Shown: positions 34,570-43,799 of the stretch, piece by piece | How positions within the stretch are numbered: position 1 is the stretch's first letter | Layout: the number at the start of each line of letters is the position of its first letter | NCBI GenBank assembly: GCA_024278455.1 | Contig: JAJRTE010000272.1 | Span: forward strand, 1 to 64,000 | Origin: Myxococcota bacterium | GTDB lineage: Bacteria > Myxococcota_A > UBA796 > JAJRTE01 | Direction of reading: 5' to 3' | Length of the DNA stretch: 64,000 bases | Notes under the pieces: model-generated | What the model was told of the DNA's origin: nothing | The model's input: the letters and a program-made list of their open reading frames with translations, nothing else | The model's database searches: none | Program-made: the position numbers and the translations under genes

Positions 34570-36716
34570 GGCGTCGCCTTTCCAGTGGTGCCGGTGCTGG
34601 CTCGAGACCCTGCCCGGATACGGGCGTCCACGGCCACGACACCTTGGCCCGGCTCGAGCGCGTACAGCGGATTGATGTCCAACTCCTCGATCTCAGGGAA
34701 GTCCCGCATCAGGCAACTGACACGCAGCAAGGCATCGACCAGGGCGGGCCTGTCCGCCTTCGGTCCTCCCCGGTAGCCATCCAGCAGCTTTTTCCCACGG
34801 ATCCCGTCGATCATCTGATCGGCATCCACGTCGGAAAGCGGGCACACCCGGAACACCACGTCCCCCCAGACTTCGATATTGACGCCGCCCATGCCGAATG
34901 CGACGAGCGGGCCAAACTTGGGATCCTGGGTGACACCGATGAACGTCTCCACGCCGCGGGTGAGCATCTCCTGCACGATCACACCCCGGAAATCCCGCGC
35001 GAAACCGGCTGCGCCGAGCCGTTCGGCGATCGTCCGGTAGCCCTCGGCCACCTCCTCCGGCGAGTCCAGGTCGAGGAGCACGCCTCCCACGTCGGTCTTG
35101 TGCGTGATGGTCTCCGATGCCAGCTTGAGAGCGACCGGGAACCCGATCGATGCCGCGGCCTCGCTGGCCCCCTCCGGGCTCGACGCGAACAGCGTTTTCG
35201 GGCTGGATATGCCGTAGGCGGCCAGCACGGTCCGGACCTCGGCGTCCGACAGCCAGCGATCGGCTGCCCGACCCGATTCACCCGCCAGGACGGCTCGAGC
35301 AGCCGCCGCGTCCAAGTCGTCGAACGTTGGGAACCGGCCGGCGGGCTGGCGAAGCCACTCGCCATAGCGCACCACTCGAGACAGGGCTCGAGCGGCGCTC
35401 TCCGGGAAAGCGTAGGACGGGAAATTGTTCTGCCGGAGCGACGAAAGGGCTTCGGGCACGCCGTGCGTGCCGAGGAATGACGTGAGAACCGGCTTGGTCG
35501 CGCCTTCGGCACCGCGCCGGATGGCTCGAGCCACGCCCGGGGCGTCCACGACGATGGGCGGGACGAACAGCACGATGAGCGCGTCGACGTTCTCGTCCTC
35601 GAGGAGAAGACGGGTGGCTCGCTCGTAGTGCTCCGCGTTGGCGCTGGCGATCATGTCCACCGGGTTGCCCACCGAGGCTTCCATGGGGAGAAACGTGCGA
35701 AGCGCCCGCTCGGTCCGTCGCGAAAGCCTCGGTACCTCGAGCCCCTGGCTGTCGCAGGCGTCGGACGCCATGATGGCCGGCCCCCCCGCGTTGGTGAGGA
35801 TGGCCACCCGCCGCCCCGCGGGGATGGGCTGGTTGGCGAGGAGCATGGCCACGTCGAACAAGCCCTCGATGCGATTGGTCCGGATGACTCCAGCCTGGGC
35901 CGATACCGCGTCAACGGCCGCGTCGAGCCCGGAGAGGGATCCGGTGTGGGAGCTGGCGGCCCGGGCACCAGATTCGGTCCGGCCGCTCTTCACCATGACA
36001 ATCGGCTTCTTCCTCGAAATACGGCGTGCCAACTCCATGAACCTGCGCGGATTGCCAAAGCTCTCGAGGTACAACAGGATCACCTCCGTGCCCGCGTCCT
36101 CCTCCCAGTACTCGAGCAGGTCGTTGCCCGACACGTCTGCCTTGTTCCCCACACTGACGAAGTGTCGAATACCGATGCCCAACAACTGGGCGTAGTCCAG
36201 GATGGCCACCCCGAGCGCCCCGGACTGGGACGAGAAAGATACACTCCCCCGCTTGGGAGAAACCGCTGCAAACGTCGTGTTGATCCGGTAGGTATCATCC
36301 GTGCTCAGCACACCGAGGCAGTTGGGGCCGATGAGCCGGGCGCCACCGGCACGGACCCGGCGCACCAGTTCGTCCTGGAGTGCCTTGCCCTCCGGCCCGG
36401 TCTCGGCGAATCCCGCGCTCACGATCACGATACCCTTGACGCCCTTCTTGAGACAGTCGTCGACCGCGTCGGAGACGAAGCGCTTGGGAACGACGATGAC
36501 CGCAAGATCCACCGGGAGTGGAATGTCCGACACGCGCGGGTAGGCACACACAGACTGCACCACCGGCGCGGACGGGTTGACCGGAAACACCGGCCCGTCA
36601 TACCCGAAAGTCACCAGGTTATGGAACACTTCCGCCGCAAGGGTGCCCCGCTTCCGGGAGGCACCCACCACGGCGATACCTCGAGGACGAAAGAACGCAT
36701 CGATCGTGTGTGGCAT
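34566..36716 (-). CDS. ADP-forming acyl-/acetyl-CoA synthetase (fused alpha-beta)
   Basis: A 716-residue NDP-forming acyl-CoA synthetase that converts acyl-CoA, ADP and phosphate to acid, ATP and CoA, or the reverse. ATG 36716 (MPHTIDAFFRPRGIAVVGAS) matches the usual start; a longer frame upstream is not protein-like. The N-terminal CoA-binding Rossmann part (VVGASRKRGT) is followed by the succinyl-CoA-ligase-like part with the phosphohistidine His257 in SSHTGSLSG. The C-terminal half is an ATP-grasp beta subunit (FPVALKLASETITHKTDVGGV, MGGVNIEVWGD, EIEELDINPL). All key boxes are present. Its stop overlaps the PDZ-thioredoxin gene's start, a puzzling metabolic/exported pairing. Confidence 0.92.
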   Translation of the reverse strand: MPHTIDAFFRPRGIAVVGASRKRGTLAAEVFHNLVTFGYDGPVFPVNPSAPVVQSVCAYPRVSDIPLPVDLAVIVVPKRFVSDAVDDCLKKGVKGIVIVSAGFAETGPEGKALQDELVRRVRAGGARLIGPNCLGVLSTDDTYRINTTFAAVSPKRGSVSFSSQSGALGVAILDYAQLLGIGIRHFVSVGNKADVSGNDLLEYWEEDAGTEVILLYLESFGNPRRFMELARRISRKKPIVMVKSGRTESGARAASSHTGSLSGLDAAVDAVSAQAGVIRTNRIEGLFDVAMLLANQPIPAGRRVAILTNAGGPAIMASDACDSQGLEVPRLSRRTERALRTFLPMEASVGNPVDMIASANAEHYERATRLLLEDENVDALIVLFVPPIVVDAPGVARAIRRGAEGATKPVLTSFLGTHGVPEALSSLRQNNFPSYAFPESAARALSRVVRYGEWLRQPAGRFPTFDDLDAAAARAVLAGESGRAADRWLSDAEVRTVLAAYGISSPKTLFASSPEGASEAAASIGFPVALKLASETITHKTDVGGVLLDLDSPEEVAEGYRTIAERLGAAGFARDFRGVIVQEMLTRGVETFIGVTQDPKFGPLVAFGMGGVNIEVWGDVVFRVCPLSDVDADQMIDGIRGKKLLDGYRGGPKADRPALVDALLRVSCLMRDFPEIEELDINPLYALEPGQGVVAVDARIRAGSRASTGTTGKATP

Positions 36717-36981
36717 GGGGACCGGCCATCCTCTTCCATGCCTGCTCGAGCCACCCGTGGGGCTCGTTCGCAGGAGCTTCGGAAACATTGACTTCACAGC
36801 GACGCATGGATCGCACACAATGGTCAGCAGCACCGTCGCAATGCGTGGAAACCCGAGACGGTCGCCGGGACCGCGCCAAGCGTAGCACGCCGCCGCACCG
36901 GCCGCAACCGTGACCGGTGCCGTGGCCGATGCGGCCGTCGGCCGTTGCCAGCGCATGAAACAGGCAAGAGGGAGCGAGACC

Positions 36982-37911
36982 ATGCCCGGCCCATACGCGC
37001 ACCTGACCGCCGCGCTCGAAGTCGCGGTCAAGCCCCGGCTGCGGGCGATCGAGCGGATGCCCGAAGCCGCGGTGTCCGCTTTGCTCAAGTATGTCACCTA
37101 CTGCGAACTCGGCGCCGTGAGTCCGGACCTTCCCTACCTGGGGTTGACCGACGCGCGCTCCATGCGCTGGGCCGACCTCATGCACCACCAGAAGTCGGGC
37201 GCGCTCATCAAGAGAGGCATGGCGTGGCTCGAGGCGGCCAGCGGGGAACGCAAGGACAAGGGCCTCGCCTGGCTCATGGGGTTCGCCTCGCACGTGGTCA
37301 TGGATGTCGCCATCCACCCGGTGATCAACCTCCGCGTCGGCCCCTACGAACAGAACAAGACGGAACACCGGAAGTGCGAGATGAACCAGGACGTGTACAT
37401 CTACCGCCGTCTCAACCTCGGTCCCATGTACCTGGCCGAGCATTTCCGGACCGTCGGCGGTCCGGCACGTACGCGCTTCCACCGGGTCTCGATCGACCGC
37501 GACATCGAGGCCCTGTGGAACCAGATGCTCGCCGATGTCTTCCCCGAGGCCTACGAGGACAGGCGCCCGCGCATCGACTCCTGGTACCGCTGGTACCGCC
37601 GCGCCGTCGACAAGATCGCTGAAGAACTCACCCTGGTTCCCTTCGCGCGTCACGTTGGCGCCAACCTTGGCCTGGTCTACCCGCGAGAAGACGAGATCGA
37701 CGACAGCTTCATCCACGACCTCCGAACGCCGAACCCCGGTCGAGCTTCCTACGACGAGGTGTTCGAGCATGCCAAGGACTGGTTGGCCACCGTCTGGGGT
37801 TGGATCGGCTCCGGGGTCTACGGCCAGGACAGCCGATACCTGACCCAACTCACCGACTGGGACCTGGATACCGGGCTCGACGCATCGGGCTCCATGGTCC
37901 TCTGGAGCTGA
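36982..37911 (+). CDS. Zinc-dependent phospholipase C-like protein
   Basis: A 309-residue protein. ATG 36982 has GAGGGAG eight bases upstream and is preferred over ATG 36955. It begins with the family opening MPGPYAHLTAA. The conserved His/Asp pattern of zinc_dep_PLC proteins is present: MHHQKSG, GFASHVVMDVAIHPVINLR and EHRKCEMNQD. No signal peptide is seen, so it is probably cytosolic. Members of this bacterial group are often annotated as putative phospholipases but are largely untested. The lipoprotein gene follows two bases after the stop, giving a tight operon. It is divergent from the acyl-CoA synthetase gene. Confidence 0.75.
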   Translation: MPGPYAHLTAALEVAVKPRLRAIERMPEAAVSALLKYVTYCELGAVSPDLPYLGLTDARSMRWADLMHHQKSGALIKRGMAWLEAASGERKDKGLAWLMGFASHVVMDVAIHPVINLRVGPYEQNKTEHRKCEMNQDVYIYRRLNLGPMYLAEHFRTVGGPARTRFHRVSIDRDIEALWNQMLADVFPEAYEDRRPRIDSWYRWYRRAVDKIAEELTLVPFARHVGANLGLVYPREDEIDDSFIHDLRTPNPGRASYDEVFEHAKDWLATVWGWIGSGVYGQDSRYLTQLTDWDLDTGLDASGSMVLWS

Positions 37912-37913
37912 CC

Positions 37914-38480
37914 GTGCACCTCCGCTGCCTCCTCTCCATGCTGCTCCTCGCCACCGCCCTCGGTTCATGCATCCACCGCGTGCCCCCCCCACTGCCAGTG
38001 GTAGAACTCGGCCCGCCCCTGACCCGCCTGAGCCGGGCGGTCGATGCCGTGGCCGACGCCTACCCCGTGGCGACTCCGCCCCCCGCCACGCCAGGAACAC
38101 CGGGGTCCAAACCCGTCCATGACGGGGGCGATACATCCCCCGGTCCGGGCACGCCGCTCACAGGCGACCCAGGACTTCTCGATGCCGCCACAACCCATGA
38201 CCCGTCGCTGCTCGAGCCGTTTCGCGGATATCACCTCGAGGCCGCTGCTCGAGCCGGGTATGGCGTGGTCCTCGTCTGCACGCCCGACCGCTCCGTTTTG
38301 CTCCTCGAGGATGCCGGCTGCACGCCGAACCTGGATGTAGCCTGGTACCGGGAAGCGGAGCCCGTCCCCTGCGCATTCACCCTCGACCCGGTGCGCCTGT
38401 GCCAGGTGGCAGGGACCCCGGTCATGGAAGACGCCGGAAAGGACACTTCCTCCGGAACAGGCGCTCGGACCTCTCCCTGA
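37914..38480 (+). CDS. Small proline-rich lipoprotein of unknown function
   Basis: A 188-residue protein from GTG 37914, with CTGGAG seven bases ahead inside the end of the previous gene. The signal (CLLSMLLLATALGSC) ends in a lipobox L-G-S-C, so it should be lipidated and membrane-held. The mature part has a Pro/Gly/Thr-rich linker (about 40-100), then a short folded region (AARAGYGVVLVCTPDRSVLLLEDAGC). I recognise no family. Co-expression with the phospholipase-like gene is implied by the two-base spacing. It converges with the MBOAT gene nine bases away. Confidence 0.65.
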   Translation: MHLRCLLSMLLLATALGSCIHRVPPPLPVVELGPPLTRLSRAVDAVADAYPVATPPPATPGTPGSKPVHDGGDTSPGPGTPLTGDPGLLDAATTHDPSLLEPFRGYHLEAAARAGYGVVLVCTPDRSVLLLEDAGCTPNLDVAWYREAEPVPCAFTLDPVRLCQVAGTPVMEDAGKDTSSGTGARTSP

Positions 38481-38489
38481 ACATGGCCG

Positions 38490-39899
38490 TCAGAATCGGA
38501 AGTAGATGAAGTCGCTCGCCCCGTCGCGCGCGAAAAAGAAGATGGCCACCGCAAACATCGCCCAGAGCGTGGTCTGCACAGGGAGGAGCCATGGCGACGC
38601 CTCGATCCTCTCTTTCATCGTCTTCTCCACGCCAAAGGCGAGCAGGAGGGGAAGCGAGAGGATGACCGTGAGGATCACAAGCATGCCCGCGATGACCGTC
38701 TGGGCCGCCGCATCGCCGGGCGGGCTGGAAAAGGCCACGCGCACGATGTGGGCGAGGCTGTGATCCCGGAAAATGAACCACCCCGCGCACGTGAGAACAA
38801 ACATCCACGCAACAGCAAGCGCTCGAGCCGGTCTCATCCTCGTCAGTCCTGCCGGTACAAGAGGGGTCACCAGGCGGTACACCACGAGGATCGTCGCGTG
38901 GTAGAGCCCCCACAGCACGAAGTTCCACGACGCGCCGTGCCACAACCCAGACAGCGTCATGGACAGGAACGTGTTGCGCGTCACGAACCAGAAGCGGCCC
39001 CGCGACCCTCCCAGCGAGATGTAGAGGTAGTCTCGAATCCAGCTCGAGAAGGAGACGTGCCAGCGCCGCCAGAAGTCGCCGGGACTCGATGCCAGGTACG
39101 GGTGGAGGAAGTTCTCCCGCAGGTGGAGGCCGAGCATGCGTGCGGTTCCTCGAGCAATGTCCGTGTATCCGGAGAAATCGGCGAGGATCTGGAGCGCAAA
39201 CGCAACAGCGCCGGCCATGGCCAGGGTTCTCGACGGATGGTCGAGTGCGAACACCTTGTCCACGTAGGGCGCGATCGTGTCGGCGATGCAGACCTTCTTG
39301 ACGCCGCCCCAGAGCGCCAGGGTGAGACCGGACCGGATAGCGCCCAGGTCGAACCGGCGGTCTCGCTCCATTTGCACGAGCAGGCTCGAGGCGCGTTCCA
39401 CCGGCCCGGCCACCAGTTGGGGAAACGAACTGACAAATGCCAGGTAGGCGATGGGGTCGCGCCGCGGCTCGAGACGGCCGCGATACACGTCGATGCTGTA
39501 GCTCATCGTCTGAAACGTGTAGAACGAAATGCCCACAGGCAGGTAGATTCCCAGCAGGTCGAGCCCGTGGTGGAGCCCGAGCACCTCGAGCAAGCGGGCC
39601 ACGTTCTCGACGAAGAAGTCGAAGTACTTGAAATAGCCCAGCAGGCCCAGGTTGCCCGACACGCTCAGGGCGAGGAACGTCTTGCGCCGGCTGGGCCATC
39701 GTTCCATGGCCAGCACGGCCAGGAAATCGCAGGCCGCGGAACTGTACAGGAGGATGAGGAACCACGGATGGACCCATCCATAGAACACGGAACTCGAGAC
39801 GATCAGCACGAGGTTGCGAAGGCGTGTGGTTCGAACACCCCAGTAGACCAGGAACACGATGGCGAAAAAGCCGAGAAACTCGAGCTGGACGAAAGTCAT
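38490..39899 (-). CDS. MBOAT-family membrane O-acyltransferase (AlgI-like)
   Basis: A 469-residue multi-pass protein. ATG 39899 (MTFVQLEFLGFFAIVFLVYW) is the usual opening for AlgI-type O-acyltransferases, although its ribosome site is weak. Family landmarks are GYFKYFDFFVEN, LPVGISFYTFQTMSYSIDVYRG, FVSSFPQLVAGPVERA, DFWRRWHVSFSSWIRDYLYI and the active-site histidine in SGLWHGASWNFVLWG. Such enzymes pass acyl groups across the membrane to polysaccharides, teichoic acid-like polymers or lipids, usually with an SGNH partner. The only SGNH protein in the window is at 14.1 kb. The substrate is unknown. Confidence 0.9.
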   Translation of the reverse strand: MTFVQLEFLGFFAIVFLVYWGVRTTRLRNLVLIVSSSVFYGWVHPWFLILLYSSAACDFLAVLAMERWPSRRKTFLALSVSGNLGLLGYFKYFDFFVENVARLLEVLGLHHGLDLLGIYLPVGISFYTFQTMSYSIDVYRGRLEPRRDPIAYLAFVSSFPQLVAGPVERASSLLVQMERDRRFDLGAIRSGLTLALWGGVKKVCIADTIAPYVDKVFALDHPSRTLAMAGAVAFALQILADFSGYTDIARGTARMLGLHLRENFLHPYLASSPGDFWRRWHVSFSSWIRDYLYISLGGSRGRFWFVTRNTFLSMTLSGLWHGASWNFVLWGLYHATILVVYRLVTPLVPAGLTRMRPARALAVAWMFVLTCAGWFIFRDHSLAHIVRVAFSSPPGDAAAQTVIAGMLVILTVILSLPLLLAFGVEKTMKERIEASPWLLPVQTTLWAMFAVAIFFFARDGASDFIYFRF

Positions 39900-40218
39900 G
39901 CTGGTCCGCCGGACTCCTCGAGGTGACCCCCTCGAGCCCCCTCGTCTCCACTGCCACGTTCCAGATAGGCGCTGCGCCGGTGCCCGCCGAACGCGCTCCG
40001 CCAGGGTAACCATCCCGCATGCGGCACCGACGCCCTGGCGCACCCGGGGCGGCGCCTGGCGCCCGACGGGACTGTACCACTCGGTCGATGGAGAATCAAT
40101 CGGGGAAATAGCGCGCGCAAAGCGATCGGCACCGATGTTGCTACCCCCGGGGCTGTGCGGTGCACGTGTACCGGGTCGTTTCCGCGCTCCTCGCGAGCAT
40201 GACAAGATCGGGGGAACT

Positions 40219-43191
40219 ATGGTATGCAATGGGATACAGGTCACGGCCCCGGCCCTGGACCTGGCCACTCTCGCCCGCGGGTACCTGATGCACGATCCCG
40301 ACATGGCAAGCCGGCTGCAGACGTTGCTGCGGCGTACCGACGTTCCCGACCCCATTCGTCAGGAACTGCAGGTGCTGGCAGCCCGGTTGAAGCCGGTGGG
40401 TGGCGACGCGGCGCCGGGGTGCGGCGACGGAACAGCTCCTGCAGGCGACGATCCGCACGGTGCCACCCTCGTGAGCGACCTCGTGAACGAGGGGAGCGAC
40501 AGGTATCGGGGCGGCACCGGTCCCCGTCGAGAAGGAGAAGACAGTGGACCATCCTGGGCGTCGAGCGGGAGCGGACGGGCGCTTGCTGCCGATGGCGCGC
40601 CCGGGACTGGCGTAGGGTCGTCGCGTGGAAACGGGGAGGAAAACGGCCTGGACCTGGGGACGTTTCCGGAGAGATACGAAGACCGGGGATTGCTCGGCGT
40701 GGGGTCCATGGGCGAAGTGCGTCGTGTGCGCGACCCGAACCTGGATCGCACGGTCGCCATCAAGCTCCTACGGAGCGAGACCGCCTATCGCGAGGCGGAC
40801 ATCGCCCGGTTCGTCGCCGAGGCCCGGATCACCGCCCAGTTGCAGCATCCGGGCATCGTGTCCGTCCACGAACTAGGCCGGTTGCCCGGTGGCCGATACT
40901 ACTTCACCATGGACGAAGTCCGGGGAAGGACGCTCGAGGAGGTCATACAGGAGGTCCATCAGGCGTCGTCGGGCGGACAGTGGCGGCCTTCTCCGACCGG
41001 GTGGACCTTCCGGCGTCTCGTCGACGCTTTTCATCGCGTGTGCGCCACGGTGGCGTTCGCGCATGCTCGAGGAGTCGTGCACCGGGACCTCAAGCCGTCG
41101 AACGTGATGCTGGGCGAGTTCGAGGAAGTCCTGGTGGTGGACTGGGGCCTTGCCAAGGTACTGCCGCGCCGCGGCCGACGGCGACCGGGGTCGGGGGAAG
41201 CGTGTGGGACGCGGGAAAGCGCGGTCTGCGAAGATCTCCTCGAGAGGGATCTCCACGCCACCATGCCAGGCCTCGTGGCAGGCACACTCGCCTACATGGC
41301 ACCGGAGCAGGCTCGAAGCGAGCAGGACCGGATATCGGCGGCCACCGACGTCTTCGCTCTCGGCGCGATCCTGTACCAGATCCTCGAGGGAGCCCCCCAC
41401 ATCACGGCCGCGGATTTTCATTCCGGCATGCGGCAGTTGTTGTGTGAACCAGTCCGGCCGCCGGGGCGGGCGGTCTGGGAGGAGCGGCCCGCAGAAGCGG
41501 ACGCAGGTGCCGGTGGTGGACTGAACCGGCTCCCGGTCCCGGGTCAATTACAGCAGATCTGTCTCAGGGCGATGGCCATGGACCCTCGAGACCGTCCTCG
41601 GGATGCAGGGGTGCTCGCCGACGAGATCGCGGCCTGGCTCGAGGGCGCTCGCCGTCGTGAGCGCGCCCTCCAAGTGGTGGAAGAGGCCAGGCGGCTCGAG
41701 GCCGATGTCGCCGAACTCCGGGAGCAGGCATCGACGTTGCGAAAGGAGGCCACGGACCATCTCGAGTCCGTCCCACCTTCCGCCCCGGTCGCGATGAAGA
41801 AAAAAGGATGGGTCCTCGAGGACCGCGCGGCGGAACTCGAGCGGACAGCCGAGGTGACCGAAGCCGAGATGCTCCAGGTGCTCGATGGCGCCCTGACCCT
41901 CGAGCCCCACCTGGTCGAGGCGCGGGACATGTTGGCCGACCACTACCGAAGACTCCATGCCGAGGCGGAACTCAGGCGGAACGCGACCCTCGCCGCGCGG
42001 TACGAATCGATGCTGCGGGCGTTCGATACCGGGAGGCACCGGGCCTATCTCGAGGGGCGTGGCGCGGTCACCCTTGTCACCGATCCGCCCGGCGCGACGG
42101 TCACCTGCTATCGCTACGAGCAGCGTGAACGCCGCCTGGTCCCGATCCTGACCGGCGAGATGGGCGAGACCCCTGTTCTTCGGGAGCCGATGGCTTCGGG
42201 AAGCTACCTGTTCGTTCTCGAGCACCCTGGCTGCACCCCGGTTTCCTACCCGGTGAGGCTCGGGCGCGAGGAACACTGGGACGGGGTGCGACCCGGCGAC
42301 CATGAGCCCCGACCCATCTATCTTCCTCGAGAAGGAGAACTCGGCCCTGGCGACATCTACGTTCCGGCCGGGGTATTCCAGAGCGGCGGAGACTGGCTGT
42401 CCGAGCAAACGTCGCTTCCCTATCGCCGGATTTGGTTGGACGGCTTCGTGATCGGCCGCTACCCGGTGACCAACCGTCTCTACCTCGAGTTCCTCAACGC
42501 GCTCGTCGCTGAAGGCCGGGAGGCCGAGGCGCTGGCCCACGTCCCCAGGGAGCGCACCATCGGCGAACGGGTCGGGCAGGTCGTCTACGGCCAGGACAAC
42601 GAAGGGCGATTCGTCCTCCGTCCAGACGCCGACAACGACCTGTGGGACCTCGACTGGCCGGTCTTCCTCGTCGACTGGTACAGCGCCAGGGCTTATGCCC
42701 GCTGGCTCGGTCGCAAGATGGCCAAGCCTTGGCGGCTCCCGTGGGAACTCGAGTGGGAAAAGGCGGCAAGGGGCGTCGATGGGAGATACTACCCCTGGGG
42801 GGATTTCCTAGACCCGACATGGTGTTGTGTGCGCGAGAGCCACCCCGACCAACACCTCCCGGCAAAGGTCGACTCTTATCCCATCGACACCAGTCCCTAT
42901 GGCGCCAGGGGGATGGCAGGCGGGGCCGTCGACTGGTGCCTGGATCGCTTCCATCGCCTCGGCCCAGGCGTCTCTCCCGGCGACCCATGCCTCCCCAACA
43001 TGGCACAAGAACCAGATGATTCCGCTCGCTCCGACGCCATGCGCACCATCAAGGGCGGCGCCTGGAGCTTCTTCCAGCGCAGCGCTCGAGCCACACGTCA
43101 TGCCGGCGTGAGCGGGACGGTCCGTGACCATGGAATCGGTTTCCGCCTGGCCAGGACCTTCCCTGTCCGACCCAGGCGACCAGGACCATGA
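40219..43191 (+). CDS. Ser/Thr protein kinase fused to an FGE-sulfatase-like domain
   Basis: A 990-residue protein from ATG 40219 with a GGGGGAA site upstream. Residues 1-60 are helical, and a Gly/Ser-rich linker runs to about 150. The kinase (about 155-430) has GVGSMGEV, AIKLLR, HRDLKPSN near 288 and DWG in place of the usual DFG (VVDWGLAKVL), a variant common in planctomycete and myxobacterial kinases. A coiled coil (about 475-560), a PEGA-like strand region (about 615-690) and an FGE-sulfatase/C-type-lectin-like domain (about 712-985: VPAGVFQSGGDW, LDGFVIGRYPVTNRLYLEFLN, RLPWELEWEKAARG, YPWGD, GGAWSF, GIGFRLAR) follow. There is no membrane segment. The FGE-like part may bind ligands or act as an oxidase. 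Divergent from MBOAT. Confidence 0.92.
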   Translation: MVCNGIQVTAPALDLATLARGYLMHDPDMASRLQTLLRRTDVPDPIRQELQVLAARLKPVGGDAAPGCGDGTAPAGDDPHGATLVSDLVNEGSDRYRGGTGPRREGEDSGPSWASSGSGRALAADGAPGTGVGSSRGNGEENGLDLGTFPERYEDRGLLGVGSMGEVRRVRDPNLDRTVAIKLLRSETAYREADIARFVAEARITAQLQHPGIVSVHELGRLPGGRYYFTMDEVRGRTLEEVIQEVHQASSGGQWRPSPTGWTFRRLVDAFHRVCATVAFAHARGVVHRDLKPSNVMLGEFEEVLVVDWGLAKVLPRRGRRRPGSGEACGTRESAVCEDLLERDLHATMPGLVAGTLAYMAPEQARSEQDRISAATDVFALGAILYQILEGAPHITAADFHSGMRQLLCEPVRPPGRAVWEERPAEADAGAGGGLNRLPVPGQLQQICLRAMAMDPRDRPRDAGVLADEIAAWLEGARRRERALQVVEEARRLEADVAELREQASTLRKEATDHLESVPPSAPVAMKKKGWVLEDRAAELERTAEVTEAEMLQVLDGALTLEPHLVEARDMLADHYRRLHAEAELRRNATLAARYESMLRAFDTGRHRAYLEGRGAVTLVTDPPGATVTCYRYEQRERRLVPILTGEMGETPVLREPMASGSYLFVLEHPGCTPVSYPVRLGREEHWDGVRPGDHEPRPIYLPREGELGPGDIYVPAGVFQSGGDWLSEQTSLPYRRIWLDGFVIGRYPVTNRLYLEFLNALVAEGREAEALAHVPRERTIGERVGQVVYGQDNEGRFVLRPDADNDLWDLDWPVFLVDWYSARAYARWLGRKMAKPWRLPWELEWEKAARGVDGRYYPWGDFLDPTWCCVRESHPDQHLPAKVDSYPIDTSPYGARGMAGGAVDWCLDRFHRLGPGVSPGDPCLPNMAQEPDDSARSDAMRTIKGGAWSFFQRSARATRHAGVSGTVRDHGIGFRLARTFPVRPRRPGP

Positions 43192-43220
43192 ATCCCCGAC
43201 CGTCCGGAAGTTGACGTCGT

Positions 43221-43241
43221 GTGCGTCATTTCGTGACGCAC
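43221..43241. terminator. Perfect 8-bp hairpin after the kinase-FGE gene
   Basis: GTGCGTCA and TGACGCAC are exact complements with a five-base loop (TTTCG), 30 bases past the kinase stop codon. There is no T-run after it. It could aid transcription ending or bind a regulator. Confidence 0.4.
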
Positions 43242-43685
43242 GCGCGTCGATGGCTGACGATCCACCACCGCCCCAGCACCGCACAACGATGGCCTGGCGT
43301 CCAAAATCGACGTGGCAGCGGTCCCTCGAGGAGACGTATCGCCAGGAATGTGCTCGCCGGACCATGGATTCTCCTCCCGCAAGCGCCGGAAAGGAGATCA
43401 TCGAGCGCTTTTATCCTCATCATTGCCGCTGGGTGCGATTTGTGGCATACCATGTGCAATGTCCCCGGGCAGGCGTGAGTTGGCTTCGTGGCTTCCGACC
43501 CGGGAGAAAGAGGGGACCTCGGCCTGCGTACCCGCTCCGACGCAGTCCACTCCACGAGTCATCGAGCGCCCTCAGTTCATTGCCGGCCGAGAGGTCGTCA
43601 AGGGTCGATGGGGGTAGGTCACGGCAAGCCGGCAACGGTGGCCGTGTTGGGCGATAGCCAGGATTGAGAGCCTCTCAATGCCGGC
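43242..43685 (+). ncRNA. Gene-poor stretch with a possible structured RNA at its right end
   Basis: No recognised protein lies here. A frame beginning MADDPPPPQHRTTMAWRP near 43250 is weakly protein-like, but I do not call it. Between about 43625 and 43685 several small stems are visible: CACGGC pairing with GCCGTG, GGC-GATA-GCC, and GAGA-GCC-TCTC. They are directly followed by the strong terminator at 43686-43725. This could be a small RNA or a leader of the next gene. It does not match any riboswitch I know. Confidence 0.25.
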
Positions 43686-43725
43686 GAGGCCCCGCAGGGC
43701 GCAACCTGCGAGGGCCTCTTTTTTT
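43686..43725 (+). terminator. Strong Rho-independent terminator
   Basis: GAGGCCC pairs with GGGCCTC (7 bp), then GCAGG with CCTGC inside (5 bp) around a six-base loop, followed at once by seven T residues. It is the only textbook stem plus T-run noted in the window. It ends either an upstream small RNA or works as an attenuator before the 143-residue gene at 43800. Confidence 0.75.
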
Positions 43726-43799
43726 CCCGCAGGTCTCTCGGAAGCCCCAACGGCATGCGCGTTCGCCAGGAAGCAACATTCTCCGCAGGGAGGGGAGCC

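Noticed and set aside
43250-43657. Possible small protein beginning MADDPPPPQHRTT
   Set aside because: No family match, no convincing ribosome site, and the second half is arginine/serine-rich. Kept only as part of the gene-poor stretch.
43600-43725. Cyclic-di-GMP or cobalamin riboswitch before the small gene at 43800
   Set aside because: Some local resemblance (GGCAAGCC) was seen, but the conserved core of neither class could be laid over the sequence.
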